Assembly: GCF_000208745.1 (NCBI RefSeq)
Contig: NC_030859.1
Location: 159,496 to 223,495, forward strand
Length of the DNA: 64,000 bases
Direction of reading: 5' to 3'
Origin: Theobroma cacao
Taxonomy: Eukaryota > Streptophyta > Magnoliopsida > Malvales > Malvaceae
In this document: one piece after another, positions 39,597 through 53,929 of the stretch
Layout of the letters: each line of letters begins with the position of its first letter
Position numbering within the stretch: the stretch's first letter is position 1
Program-made: the position numbers and the translations under genes
The notes under the pieces: model-generated
Databases searched by the model: none
Told to the model about the DNA's origin: nothing
What the model saw: the letters and a program-made list of their open reading frames with translations, nothing else

Positions 39597-41488
39597 TCAT
39601 TGTTCTCAATGTGCAAGGATGAGAGATTTTAGGAGAAGAAAACAAAGCAGCCTTGAGTTGTGGAGGGGAATGACAGCTGTGAAAGGGCCCAAACTTGAAA
39701 GAATGAATAGTCACAAATCATCATACAAGCTTATAGTCTCATACTCAGCTTTTATAAAAGAACAAGAATAATTCTCTTTCCTTTTCAGAACACCAAAACC
39801 CCCCCTGAGTCTCTGACTCAAACTACAAACTATGAATTATTTCTGAGGTTTGAAGTCATATTAAGGAAAAGAAAAGAGATATATTTAAGGTGTTTCAGAT
39901 GCACATGAGTTAAGTTTTGTTAATTATAATCAAATGGGTAAAGATAGAAGTATTTTGGTTAATCAAGGCAAATATTATATATGCAATCACAGGATAATAA
40001 AGTCAAAACGCCTCCAATAATAATGAATTAATTATGCATAATTCATAGTTTATTCTAAAATCATTGTTTTCAGAAGGCAGTTATGCAGATGTATAGAAGA
40101 ACTTAATTAGTTGTAATATCTCTGGCAATTACAAACTAGCAGCTTCAGCTAGAAGCTTAAACTGAAGATCTGGAAAAGTTACGAACATGCTGAAATGACC
40201 ATCACCAGTCCTTTGACCACATTTTTTACATACTGTCTAACTACTAAAGCTTTAGCATTATGGCATTGCTAATGCCTTTGTGACCAATTATGGCATCTTT
40301 TCCTTTCCAAATATATTTGTTTTTCCCTCGGCAGGTGGAATGGCAGAAGGGCTGCAGGAGAAACAACCCATCATGTATGACAACCTTTCTTGATGTACCA
40401 TGAAAGTTGGGGGTCTAAATTAGCTAGGCTGTTAGCACTTGAGCCTTGAGAAGAAAAAAAATCTGTTTCCAGCTTCAAGTTTCAACCCTTGATGAGATGC
40501 TTGAAATTCATGTTATAAAACTGTGTCAGAAACTAATGCAGAAGCCAAAATGCAAGGGGTAGAGGACAGTCATTATTGGCTGACAAAATTCCTGATAAGG
40601 CTTGAAGCCCCACTATGAGAAACTTTGAGAGGCATATGTGTTTTGTAAGTTAGAAGCTTGCCAAAAAAACCATTAATTACTAACGTTGACTGTTGCTTGG
40701 TGAAGATGATAGGAATTGGAAAGTGGGAACCAAGCAGCACATGTTAGCTCCAGGTTTTTCCTTGATCCCATGCTTTACCCAAAAATATGCATGCAACCAA
40801 CACTATGTGGTACCCATGGACTCCCTTTTCTCTTTGCAAGAACGATAAAAGTTGGAAAAATGCACCAAGCCCCATTGCCTGTGACTTTAACTTTATGTGT
40901 GGAAAATGCATCAAAAGATTGATTGAATTGCACATGTTAGAGAAGCTAATATGATTACCAACTAAAAAAAAAGACAAAAGAAATATTTAATCATTCATCT
41001 AACTCATAATTACTTAGGATATAAGAAAGAAAAGGAGTTTGGCATGAGAATTCGTATCTTCTTTTACATTATTGAGAAGATTGAATATCCATTTTCCTCA
41101 AGTATGGTAAATTTCTTGAGAAAAGAAAAGAACCCAATTCACATTGAGCCCAACAGATTCAAAAACTAAAACTATTGAGTCCAGTAGCCATGAATGGACT
41201 ATTTGGATCCATTTGAGCTTTTGGCCCAAAACAAGAGTTAAGTGAACAGCGTAGCTGTCTTGAGTTCTGAATGCATTAGTCAGCAGAACAGAACAGTCAC
41301 TCAACAGTTGGTTCTTTCTTCAACCCCGACAATATCTTTTCGAGAACTTTTAACTTCTGGTTTATCTTTATGAAAATTTAGTCGCACAGCATATCACCAC
41401 CCGGAGCCTTGCTAGTTGCTGCTTAATCTTAGCATAGCAGCGTTTTCTTTGAGGCAGCCAACTAGCCAAAGGTGAGAGCTTTAGTTTC
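38125..41488. other. Intergenic region between divergent IQD and PPR genes
   Basis: The IQD gene (-) and the PPR gene (+) are transcribed away from each other, so this 3.4 kb holds both promoters and 5' UTRs. It contains a GA microsatellite. The open frames inside it (38708-38959, 39499-39771, 40716-40922) have no family features. Confidence 0.55.
39566..39594. repeat. (GA)n microsatellite
   Basis: A perfect dinucleotide run of about 14 units lies in the spacer between the IQD and PPR genes. GA tracts are common near plant promoters and can bind BPC-type GAGA factors, but no link to either gene is shown. Confidence 0.9.
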
Positions 41489-44400
41489 ATGACTATGTGG
41501 AGTGCTCAAATGGGTGTCTTTAGTTTTGAAAAGAATGGAATTTGCACTTCAGTTTCTAGCCAGAAACCATTTCCTCCAAGTGGGTTCTTGAATTGTTGGA
41601 GACCAACTTGTGGGGTCGCCTCGAAGAATTCAAGCAAGAAGAAATGGAGTTTTGCTTTAAGAGTGGTTGATTCCGGTGGAGGGATTCTTGAGAAAGAGCT
41701 CGATTTTAAGCCGTCTTTTGATGAGTATTTGAAGACTATGGAGTCTGTTAGGGAGAAGAAGCAATCTTTGAAATCAAATAGAGGCAATTCCATTGAAAAA
41801 TCAAACAGAGGCAAGTCAAAGGATGATTCAAGGAGAAAATTTGGGGAGGAAGAAAAGGTGTCCAAGGTTGTTGAACACAATGAAGTAAAAATGAAAAGTA
41901 AAGAAGCTACCAGAACTAGAAGCAGAAAGGCATTGCTTGTGAAAGGTGAAGATGATGATTTGAAGGCGGAAACAGATGAATACAAGAATTTTGAAGGATC
42001 GAATGATGTTGTGGAGAAGCCACAAGTTTCACGAATTAAAATGGAAGGGAGAATAACAAAATTAGCAAATTTGTACGTGCTCTATGCCCTGTTTCTTCTT
42101 CTTCTTCTGCTAGTCTTTTTATTCTAATTTAAATATTATTTGTGTTCCAATAACAATATTGTTTATATGGATAGAGGCAAATATGATTCAAAATCAAAAA
42201 GTGATGAAGGAGATGTGAGGTTGATGAAGTTTGGGGAGTTTTCTGAGGAAGTAAAGATGTCCAAAATCGTTAAATGGAATGGAGTAAACACGATGAATGA
42301 AGGAGCAAGAAGAACTAGAAGTAGAAAGGCATTTCTTGAAGAAGATGAAGATGATGATTTGAGAATGGAAAGATCTGCCTTCAAGAACTTTGAAGAGTCC
42401 AATGATGTTTTTGATAAGCCAAGAGCTTCAAAGATGGAAATGGAGGAGAGAGTTCAAAGATTAGCAAAGTCGTATGTACCCTATGGACCTCTTTCTTCTT
42501 TTCTGCAAGTTTCCTTCCTTATGTTTGCAATTTGGTGATGTTATTTATATGAAGTGATGATCAATCTTTTATAATGATAACAAGGTGTAAGCTACATTCT
42601 TTGTTTTTACCTATCAAAATTTTGAACATTTCTAAGTTGCTATTTTTTTTAACTATTTTTTCATTTATTCTTTATGGTTTACTAATTACTGTAGCATCTG
42701 GTTATTTGAATTGATCAAAGGATTAAGTGGAGTAAGATAAGTTTTAGACAAGGGAGAGCTATTAAGATTTGATTCAATTGTGTGAAGACAGTTTTGGATT
42801 TATAAGTTTTTCTTTTTATAGTAGAAAAAGAATCTTGTGAGTTGATAGCTGAAGTTAAATCATGCCAGAGAAATTTCATTTTGCCTTAAGTGCTTATTGC
42901 TAAAATCTTGATTGTCAACATTTTTGTTGTGCCTAGGATCCATCTTAGTGAATGTCATTTGTCATGGATTATATCCATTTTTTTCCCTGTTAATTACCGG
43001 TTTCTATATTTGTAGTTCAGTCAGGTTTTATAATGGTCTCAGTCATCTTAAAGTAGTTTGTTTTAACAGGTTGAATGGTGCAGACATTGATATGCCTGAG
43101 TGGATGTTTTCTAAGATGATGCGGAGTGCAAAAATTAAATTTACAGATTATTGTATATTAAGGGTGATCCAGGCATTGGGTAAACTAGGGAACTGGAGGC
43201 GGGTACTTCAAGTCATCGAGTGGCTTCAAATGCGCGAGCGCTTCAAATCTTACAGGCTCAGGTATTTTCCTTCCCCCAGCCCCATTAGTTTCTAATTTTG
43301 TACAAATTTGAATCAATAACGTTTGCAAACATTCTTAGTATTTTTTATTTAGAAATGGAGTGCTACCTGTTTATTCTTTCCCTTTTAATTTTTACAAATT
43401 GTGCGTGGTGTATATGTCTTTTAACGAGGTATAACTTTATGATGCAGACATATTTACACAACTGCACTTGATGTGCTTGGGAAAGCAAGGAGACCTGTGG
43501 AAGCTCTTAACATATTTCATTCAATGCAGGTAATACACTTCAATTCCCATCTATATGGCTCATGAAATGCATTTAGCTTGATGAAAGGTTTATTTGACTC
43601 TACTTTTTTTTTCCTCCCAATCTACTGCAGCAACAAATGGCTTCATATCCTGACATAGTCGCTTATCATTCCATTGCTGTCACTCTTGGGCAAGCTGGGC
43701 ATATGAGGGAACTCTTTCATGTTATTGATAGCATGCGATCTCCTCCCAAGAAGAAATTCAAGACAGGGCTAATTGGAAAGTGGGACCCGAGATTAGAGCC
43801 TGATATTGTGGTTTACAATGCTGTCAGTAATAAGTATTAGTATACCTAAATACTATCATCTTCAGAAACCGATTAGTCATCTTTGGTTTGATTTTATGCA
43901 GTATTATAGGTGCATATAAAGAATGATCATATTTTTCTTGTGTATGCAGGTCCTAAATGCATGTGCTCGGCGGAAACAGTGGGAGGGGGCATTTTGGGTT
44001 TTGCAGCAGTTAAAGCAACAACACTTACAGCCTTCCGCTACGACTTATGGACTTGTAATGGAGGTGATTAAAATTACAAAACTTATTTTAATTATAGGTT
44101 CAGGTTTTTGTATTATAAAGTGATAATAATTATTGCAACATTTTGGATGATTGTGTACATTTCTTAAATTGCAAGTGGAAGTGCCTTCAACATTTCGAAG
44201 TTTCTTGAAGATAACATCCAATGACATCAAACTAGTTTTGTTTTAAGAACTCTTACTAGCAAGCAAAAATATGGTTTTAAGGAGTAGCAGTGTATTGTTG
44301 CAGGAATGAGTTTCTAGCATGAGTTGTCATGGCTATATTCTCTAGGATCACAACATAACATTGAACTAGGAAATGACTTCTCTGCAGTTTGTGATATTAT

Positions 44401-45932
44401 GTTGTTAAATGGATTCTCTTTGTGATAAAATAGTACAACTTTTTTTGTTTTGTGTAGGTGATGTTTGCATGTGGCAAATACAACTTGGTTCATGAGTTTT
44501 TCAGGAAAATTGAGAAATCTTCTATGCCAAATGCTTTGACTTATAGAGGTATTTATTGTCATCTATTTTGTCATGGTTCCGTAAGAATGTTTTTTGAAAG
44601 TTGACTTCGCGTTATTTTCAGTTCTTGTAAATACCCTTTGGAAGGAAGGTAAGATAGATGACGCTGTATTGGCTGTTCAAGGTATGGAAAAAAGAGGAAT
44701 TGTAGGTTCTGCTGCTCTTTATTATGACCTTGCTCGCTGTCTTTGTAGTTCTGGAAGGTGCCAGGAAGCACTGATGCAGGTATTTCTTTTTAATGCTTAA
44801 TTTGTTTAGTGCATTTATTTTATTTGTGCTTGTCACCATTTGAAGCAATTTCTGCTCATGCCTTCTACATTTATTCTTGGAAAAGTTATTTATGAGTATT
44901 TAGGAGCTTGAAGAAATTTACAGTTGAAAGAATATGCAATAAACTATTGAGGTAATGTCTATCACTTAACCAAAACATTGGCTAATGCGTTATTGCATTT
45001 TGTCTCTTACAGATTGAGAAAATATGCAAGGTTGCTAGTAAACCTCTGGTGGTAACTTATACTGGTTTAATTCAAGCATGTCTAGACTCTGGAAACATTC
45101 AAAATGGGGCATACATCTTCAATGAAATGCAGAACTTTTGCTCTCCAAATCTTGTCACTTGCAACATCATGCTAAAAGCTTATCTGGATCATATATTATT
45201 TGATCAAGCGAAAGATCTCTTTCAGAAGATGTTAGAAGATGCAAATCAAATCAGCAGTAAATCTGATTATTTGCATCGAGTGATACCTGATAGTTATACG
45301 TTCAATATCATGTTAGATGCATGCGTTCAACAGAAGAGGTGGGATGAGTTTGAGCGTGTCTATAGAAAGATGTTGCACCATGAATTTCACTTCAATGCAA
45401 AACGTCATCTCCACATGATACTGGATGCTGCCAGAGCTGGAAAGGTCCTTACAAAATTTGTCCATGATTAGAATGTTTCAAACAACCTTGCTTTTATTTT
45501 TGGCCAAGGGTTATTGAGACCTGTTAACATTTGCAGGGGGAACTAATTGAAACAACTTGGGAGCACATGGCAAGGGCTGATAGGACCCCTCCTCTGCCTC
45601 TGATCAAAGAAAGATTTTGCATGAAGTTGGAGAAAAATGACTACATTTCTGCTCTTTCATGTATTACCATCCATCCTTTGAGGGAGTTACAGGCATTTTC
45701 CAAGTCAGCATGGTCTAACTTTTTCAAGGACAATGCCTCTCGTTTCCGGAAGGATATTATTGTAGGATTAGTTGATGAGGTGGAGAACATTCTTGGCAGA
45801 AGTGATTCACCAAACCCAATTCTTCACAACCTACTAACATCTTCTAAAGAATTTTTGAGGACTCATTGGACATCTGCTGATGCCAATCTAACACAAACTG
45901 TTTGTACAGTCGAATCTACTAAACCTTTCTAA
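41489..45932 (+). CDS. DG1: Pentatricopeptide repeat protein of the DG1/EMB2279 type
   Basis: P-class PPR proteins bind organelle RNA; relatives of this type (DG1 At5g67570, EMB2279 At1g30610) are needed for chloroplast gene expression and greening. Ten exons: 41489-42072, 42175-42471, 43070-43261, 43448-43529, 43631-43822, 43950-44063, 44458-44548, 44622-44779, 45013-45444 and 45537-45932; 2538 nt, 845 aa. The N-terminus is rich in Ser and basic residues, consistent with a transit peptide. Residues about 107-194 and 195-293 are tandem, charged, related segments (RTRSRKA, DDDL, NFE-SNDV), one per exon. PPR repeats follow (for example VVYNAVLNACARRKQWEGAF, ALYYDLARCLCSSGRCQEAL, NIMLDACVQQKRWDEF). 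The donor of exon 5 is gtcagt, slightly unusual. The assignment to DG1 rather than its sister is uncertain, but the PPR call is firm. Confidence 0.88.
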
Positions 45933-47073
45933 ATCTCCATGAAATGTACCTTTTTATATAAAATTGATCTTGTCCAGTGTGGCATGTAGATGTCAATTTT
46001 TACAGCACTTGGATCATGAGTGAAGAAATGAATCTATCGGCAAGACATACCAGCAAGGAAAGATTGAATTGCTGTTGTGATACGTGTTCACTGGCTACCT
46101 GCATGAGTTACTTTCTTGCATTATTAATGGCATCTAATCTAAAGACTACTCGAACTCATTGCTTCTTTGTTTTCAGAATACACATTCAAGCTGCTCCATT
46201 CACATTCAACAATTTCTGGCAAGATGACAATGTGTCATTGGATTGTGATTTAAACAACAATGTCGTATCATGTTTTTGTTCTTCTAATGAATTGAAACAA
46301 TATACTATATCTTTTATTAGAAATTATTTGTTGAATGTCACCAAACTATGTGAGCATAGAGACTGTCTACCTTTTCCCCTTTTGGTAAAAGATCTGCTGC
46401 CTTGTCCTTAATAAAGAAGTACTCTTTCCCTTCCTTTTTCTGATTTATCTTTTTTTTTTTTTATAATATTTTTAGATATTTAATATTTTTATTTTTATTA
46501 TAAATTTTTTTACTTTTTCATATTGTAATAAATATCTATTATATTATAACTCTTTTCAATTTTAATATAAAATATATCAAGATTAAAGACTTTTATCTTA
46601 ATTTTCATGAAAAATTAAAGCATGAAAATAATCAATTTACATTGTCAAACATGAGAAGAAAGAATTGTACTACAAGTTATCTTCAAACTTCTTTCAAAAG
46701 GAAATAAAAAGGGGAACTTCACCAAGAAGGAGATACATGGTAATAGTATAAAAAAGAAAAAGAAATAATAATTTGTAAAATCTTCCGCGCACCCGAAACT
46801 AATAAACCTGTCTGTATATATATATATGCTTGCAATCGCATCTGACAAAACCGCTAAAGCTCTCTGCTCTTTCACCCAAGTGTGTGTTCGTTACTTCTCG
46901 TCTCTTCTCCAGAGAATCTCTGTTCTAATATCAGACAAGAGACAAGCTTCGTTTTTCGAAACAACCCATCCTTCTAATTTGTCTTCTGCTTCTTGTTTTC
47001 TGTGTTCCTTCATTAAAAGCTTCGTTTTTTTCTTTTTGGGTTGGAGAGTTGCATATTGAGTGATCAAGGGGCG
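45933..47073. other. Spacer, AT-rich block and 5' region of the next gene
   Basis: The left part is the 3' UTR of the PPR gene. About 46445-46640 is a very AT-rich stretch with no structure I can name. From about 46830 onward is the 5' UTR of the Trp-Gly-rich protein gene. The open frames here (45977-46411 and 46826-47059, plus) are not supported as coding. Confidence 0.5.
46814..46827 (+). promoter_or_regulatory. Candidate TATA box of the Trp-Gly-rich protein gene
   Basis: A tatatatatatatg run lies about 250 bases upstream of the ATG at 47074, followed by a pyrimidine-rich leader. Sequence match only. Confidence 0.35.
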
Positions 47074-48857
47074 ATGGGCAATTGGAGATATCGACCGCAC
47101 CGAAGATTTTACCGCCAAGATAGAGCTCCTAAATACCCTCCTTCTTATCATGAACCTGAACCTTCTGTTTCTGGTACTCCTCCTATTTCTTTTACATACG
47201 TATAACTGTACTGTTTTATGATTCTATGCACATTGTGTTTTCAATCTTTTCTGTGAATTTGGTTTTCTATAGTTGTTGGTTTTACTTGAATTCTCTCTTT
47301 CTTACATTAAATTGTGATTTTTTTACATAATTTTATTGATTAAATAGATTCCAGAACAAGTTGCAAGCATTAAACGTTGTATGTCTTTGGTATTTGAAGA
47401 TGCTACACAATTGATACAGCATCGAATCGGGGTCATGCTTTAAGGGAAGGAAAGAATGATTCACAGAAAGGGAGGACTGTAGATGGAAAAGAAATTAACT
47501 TTCTTTGTTTGACCATTAGGTGTATTTTTGGCATATTCCATAGAATTATAAATTGGTTTTGGAATGCATGAAAGATATTACAAGTTACTAAACTTATATG
47601 ATTTACATGTTATTCCTAATTTATTAGTAATTGCCTGTTTGATTTTAACTTAAAATTTTGTTGCATGGGCTTTAGCCGCTGGACTATTCTCATTAGTTTT
47701 CTGTTAATGGCTATATTTACCAATCAAATATTGGACATGGCATTTACTATTTTCATTACTGTCTACATTCCGTTTTGCAATGTGTGTGATTCTTTTCTAA
47801 TTGTATTTTTCTTCTCTTAGAGTTTTGGAATGATGGTGTGCCTTTGTGGGAGAAGAAATTCTGCACTTTAGTTGGATTGGTATCATGGCGGAAGATTGTT
47901 GATGCCAAGAAGTTCATGTGCTACAATGAGAATGTGCTCAATTGGGATGACTCAGCTGGAGAAGAAGCATTTCAAAATGCAAAAAAGCGCTATTGGGCAG
48001 AGATTAATGGCCTCGCCTGTGACATTCCTACTCCTGATCCAGATGTTTTTATTGATCAAATAAATTGGAATCCTAATATCGATCCTGAATTGATTATGGA
48101 TTTAGAACAAGAATACTTTGCTGCCAAAGACAAAGATGGCAAGGTAGTACATGAAAACAAAACTGCAATGAACCTTTCATCTGCTCCTTCAGAAGGGTGT
48201 AATGCAAACCCTTATAAAGTTGAGAATCCTTGGGAATGTAACAACGATATTCAGGGTAATAGTGGTTTAAAGGATCTTGTAGGCTGGGGCCAGCCGGTTA
48301 GTAAAGTTGATGGCTCTAGGAATTTAAATAGTAATGGAAATGATCCCTGGGATAATGGCATTACTCAGGGAAATGAAAGTGGAAAGCACAACTCATGGGG
48401 AGATTATGGGTCAAGGGATTGGAATACCGGCAACAATTCATGGGGCCATAGCTGTCAAGGCATTGGCTCTGGGAAGGATGATGGATGGGGAGACTTCAAA
48501 CGGAATTCTTGCCGAAGGAACCAGCAGTATAAAAGGTTGCCTAATGGGGATAATTCATGGGACCGTAGTTTTGTTCAACACAATGGAGCTGCAAAGGATC
48601 AGGGGTGGGGAGATTATGGGAGAAATTCATGGGGTTGGAAACAGTGGGAGAACAAGAATATTGGGTCAAGAAAGGTGGACTTCAGAAAAAATAGCAGCAG
48701 TGGTGGAGCGTGGCATGGTGGTTCCCGGAAGAGGGAAAGTTCTCATCAGTATATATCTGGTTACAATAGCCACAGGTTCCAACGAGATGATAATCAGACA
48801 AGTCATTGCTGGAGGAATGGGAAACCTACGAAGAGGGTTAGCTTTGCGCTTGAGTAG
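47074..48857 (+). CDS. Trp-Gly/Asn/Ser-rich protein of unknown function
   Basis: Two exons, 47074-47173 and 47821-48857, give 1137 nt and 378 aa. The 647 bp intron has gtactc...cttag ends and the split codon is in phase. The N-terminus MGNWRYRPHRRFYRQDRAP is Arg-rich. A folded-looking core follows (about residues 35-130: VPLWEKKFCTLVGLVSWRKI, NWDDSAGEEAFQNAKKRYW, NWNPNIDPELIMDLEQEYF). The second half, roughly residues 185-310, is low-complexity with repeated WG/GW units: VGWGQP, NSWGDYG, NSWGHSC, DGWGDFK, QGWGDYG and NSWGWKQW. It ends with a basic tail. I do not recognise a named family. The Arg-rich N-terminus and WG repeats suggest RNA or Argonaute contact, which is inference. The ATG at 47074 is the only in-frame start in exon 1 that joins the long frame. 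Confidence 0.8.
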
Positions 48858-49600
48858 CCAATGTTGCTGACCAAAAACTGCTTTCTGGATGCTACCAGAT
48901 TCTCTGTCCATCAAGCCATTAATACCTTTTCACTTCATTTATGGTCTCATGAGCAGGGATGATGGTGTCCTTTTGTGCAGTTCATTCAACAGCAGAGCAT
49001 ATAATAGTGAACCTTTCCCTGCGTTTCAAAAGAGCACGGGCGGTTCATGCATTTACCTTTTGTTAAAATAGGCGTCTTTGTTTTGATACATGAGAGAAAA
49101 TTTGCCTCGAGCAGTGCTATTCTTTTTAGTAATGTTCCACCGTGATAAATAGCTATGGTTCTTATGGAGCAAGGGTGTTGGTATAACCATTATGCTTCTT
49201 CATTTGTAATTGCTCAACTTGATTGTGAACTTGCATAATTGCAGGTACCTAGTTTTGGTCAGTCATTTTCTAGGAGCCTCAGTAACACACCTGATTTCAT
49301 GAAGTAATTACTATTTAGAAAAGAAAATGGTCCACATATCTAAATTGCAACATTGAATGATTGAAAAGGGTTATTGCTGGCGTCAATAGGATTTCAGTTC
49401 CTAACAATCTACCCAACGCTGTTGTCCTTTTTGACAAGTAAACCAGAAGACTTATTAAGCATGAGAATAATACAACTGGGCTGCCAAGATGGTAGGCTGG
49501 CGACTAATTCAAAGGCAATTACAACACTACTACAGGCAACCCACAGATTCATAAGGGCTCAGCACTTAACAGGCGTATTTTGCCTTCGTCCAATCTAAAC
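48858..49600. other. Spacer upstream of the receptor kinase gene
   Basis: The 3' UTR of the Trp-Gly-rich protein gene and the promoter/leader of the receptor kinase gene. Short open frames at 48889-49071 and 49374-49598 have no supporting features. Confidence 0.5.
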
Positions 49601-52534
<2,934 letters not shown>

Positions 52535-53929
52535 AGCCGAAGATGATTAAAAAACAAAGCTTTTTACTCAAGTGTATGTTTCATAAGTTTGTTTAAGAAT
52601 TCTTAATCATGTATTCAAAGAATGAAGTAAAGAATTCCCAAATTATAACCAATCCATTTCGAACGACATTGACCTAATAATTTTTCGAACTTAATAAGAC
52701 TCGTACTGTTAAAAAAATAAATCTATAAATAGGTAACAATAATCTAAATAGTACTCAAATGTCATTGGCAAAGTCACTAATTTTAAGAAAAAAAATTTGA
52801 GAATAAGAAAATAAGTTGAATTGAATTTTTAGCCTTTGAATTTGGTGTCAAAGTTTAAACATTTTCCCATGAAAAAGAACTTAGCTTTCCAAATCAATAA
52901 TCAAATTAATTAGCAAAAAAAATAAATCCCAAATTAAAACAAGCAGCATAAAATTATCAAATTTCAAAATTTTTTGAAAAAATAAAACATTATAATGACC
53001 TTTTTGTGCTTCTTTTCCCAATTTCATTTAAATAAAAGAAAAAAGAAACAAGGAACATAACAAGAAAGAATCTTGCCGCAAGCTGCGTACTGTAAAACCC
53101 TCTCAACTCTCCGTCGGTCTCTCCACGCCGCCTAAAGAAGGCTGCTTTCTGTCTTTCGGACCCGAAGCTCTTAAACCCGGTTTGACTCTCTCCTTTTTCT
53201 CTCTCTACGTTTCTTAGAAATTACTAACAAAGCTGAAGATTACTGTCTTAGTCTCGCTCTCGGATTGCTTTGTATTTGTTTCATGAATGCTTTTTGCCTG
53301 CAAAAGAATTTGCAAATTAACTACATTCTCTGTCTCTGCTTAAACTTGGGTTCTTCAATTTGCTGCTCTGCTTGTACCTTAATTGTCTATTGAAATTACT
53401 TTCAAATTTCTAAGCTATTTTCATCCTTGGTTGGGATTTTGATAGTGTGATACAGGGTTCACTGAAAGCAGGGTTTTTTTTTATTTATTTAATGAAGTGG
53501 TTTCATCATTTTAGGGTATATTGATGGATATTTGGGATGTGAAGAATAAGACTTAATGATGCTATGCAATCAGTATCTTGCTGGTTGAAATAGCTTGATG
53601 CAATAAGCAATCTAGATATGGATATGTGTGGGAATGTATCAGTAAAGTGCTCTTGCCACTTATCGCTGCATTTTAAGTAATAAAGCTAGTCCTTTGGAGG
53701 TTTTTTCATTTTGGAAGCTTAGGCTTACTGCTTGAATCAGCTTTTATAATGATTATCACAAAATAATGGACATAAAAAGGAAGTAATTTTAAATGGTTGG
53801 CAATGCCCAATCTCTTTCATTTGTTTTTTTTTTTCTTATATCAGTCCAAACAACTTAAGCTTGATGCTTTATTCATGTTTATTCCATTGCCAGGTTTCCT
53901 GGCCAAGAACAAAAGAAGAAAAGGGAGAT
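52535..53929. other. Spacer and 5' UTR of deoxyhypusine synthase
   Basis: AT-rich DNA to about 53040, then a pyrimidine-rich leader (cctctcaactctccgtcgg) that looks like the transcript start of the deoxyhypusine synthase gene. A 5' UTR intron ending near 53894 (ttgccag) is plausible but its donor is not certain. Confidence 0.5.

Noticed and set aside
42073..42174. Reading exon 1 of the DG1-like gene through into a hydrophobic LLLLLLVFLF tail and stop
   Set aside because: The apparent membrane tail is intron sequence. Splicing at 42072/42175 restores the frame and joins the duplicated segment.
49580..49600. Seven extra N-terminal residues for the receptor kinase (frame opens upstream of the ATG)
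   Set aside because: The codon at 49580 is TTG. The first true ATG, at 49601, gives a proper signal peptide, so the shorter start was chosen.
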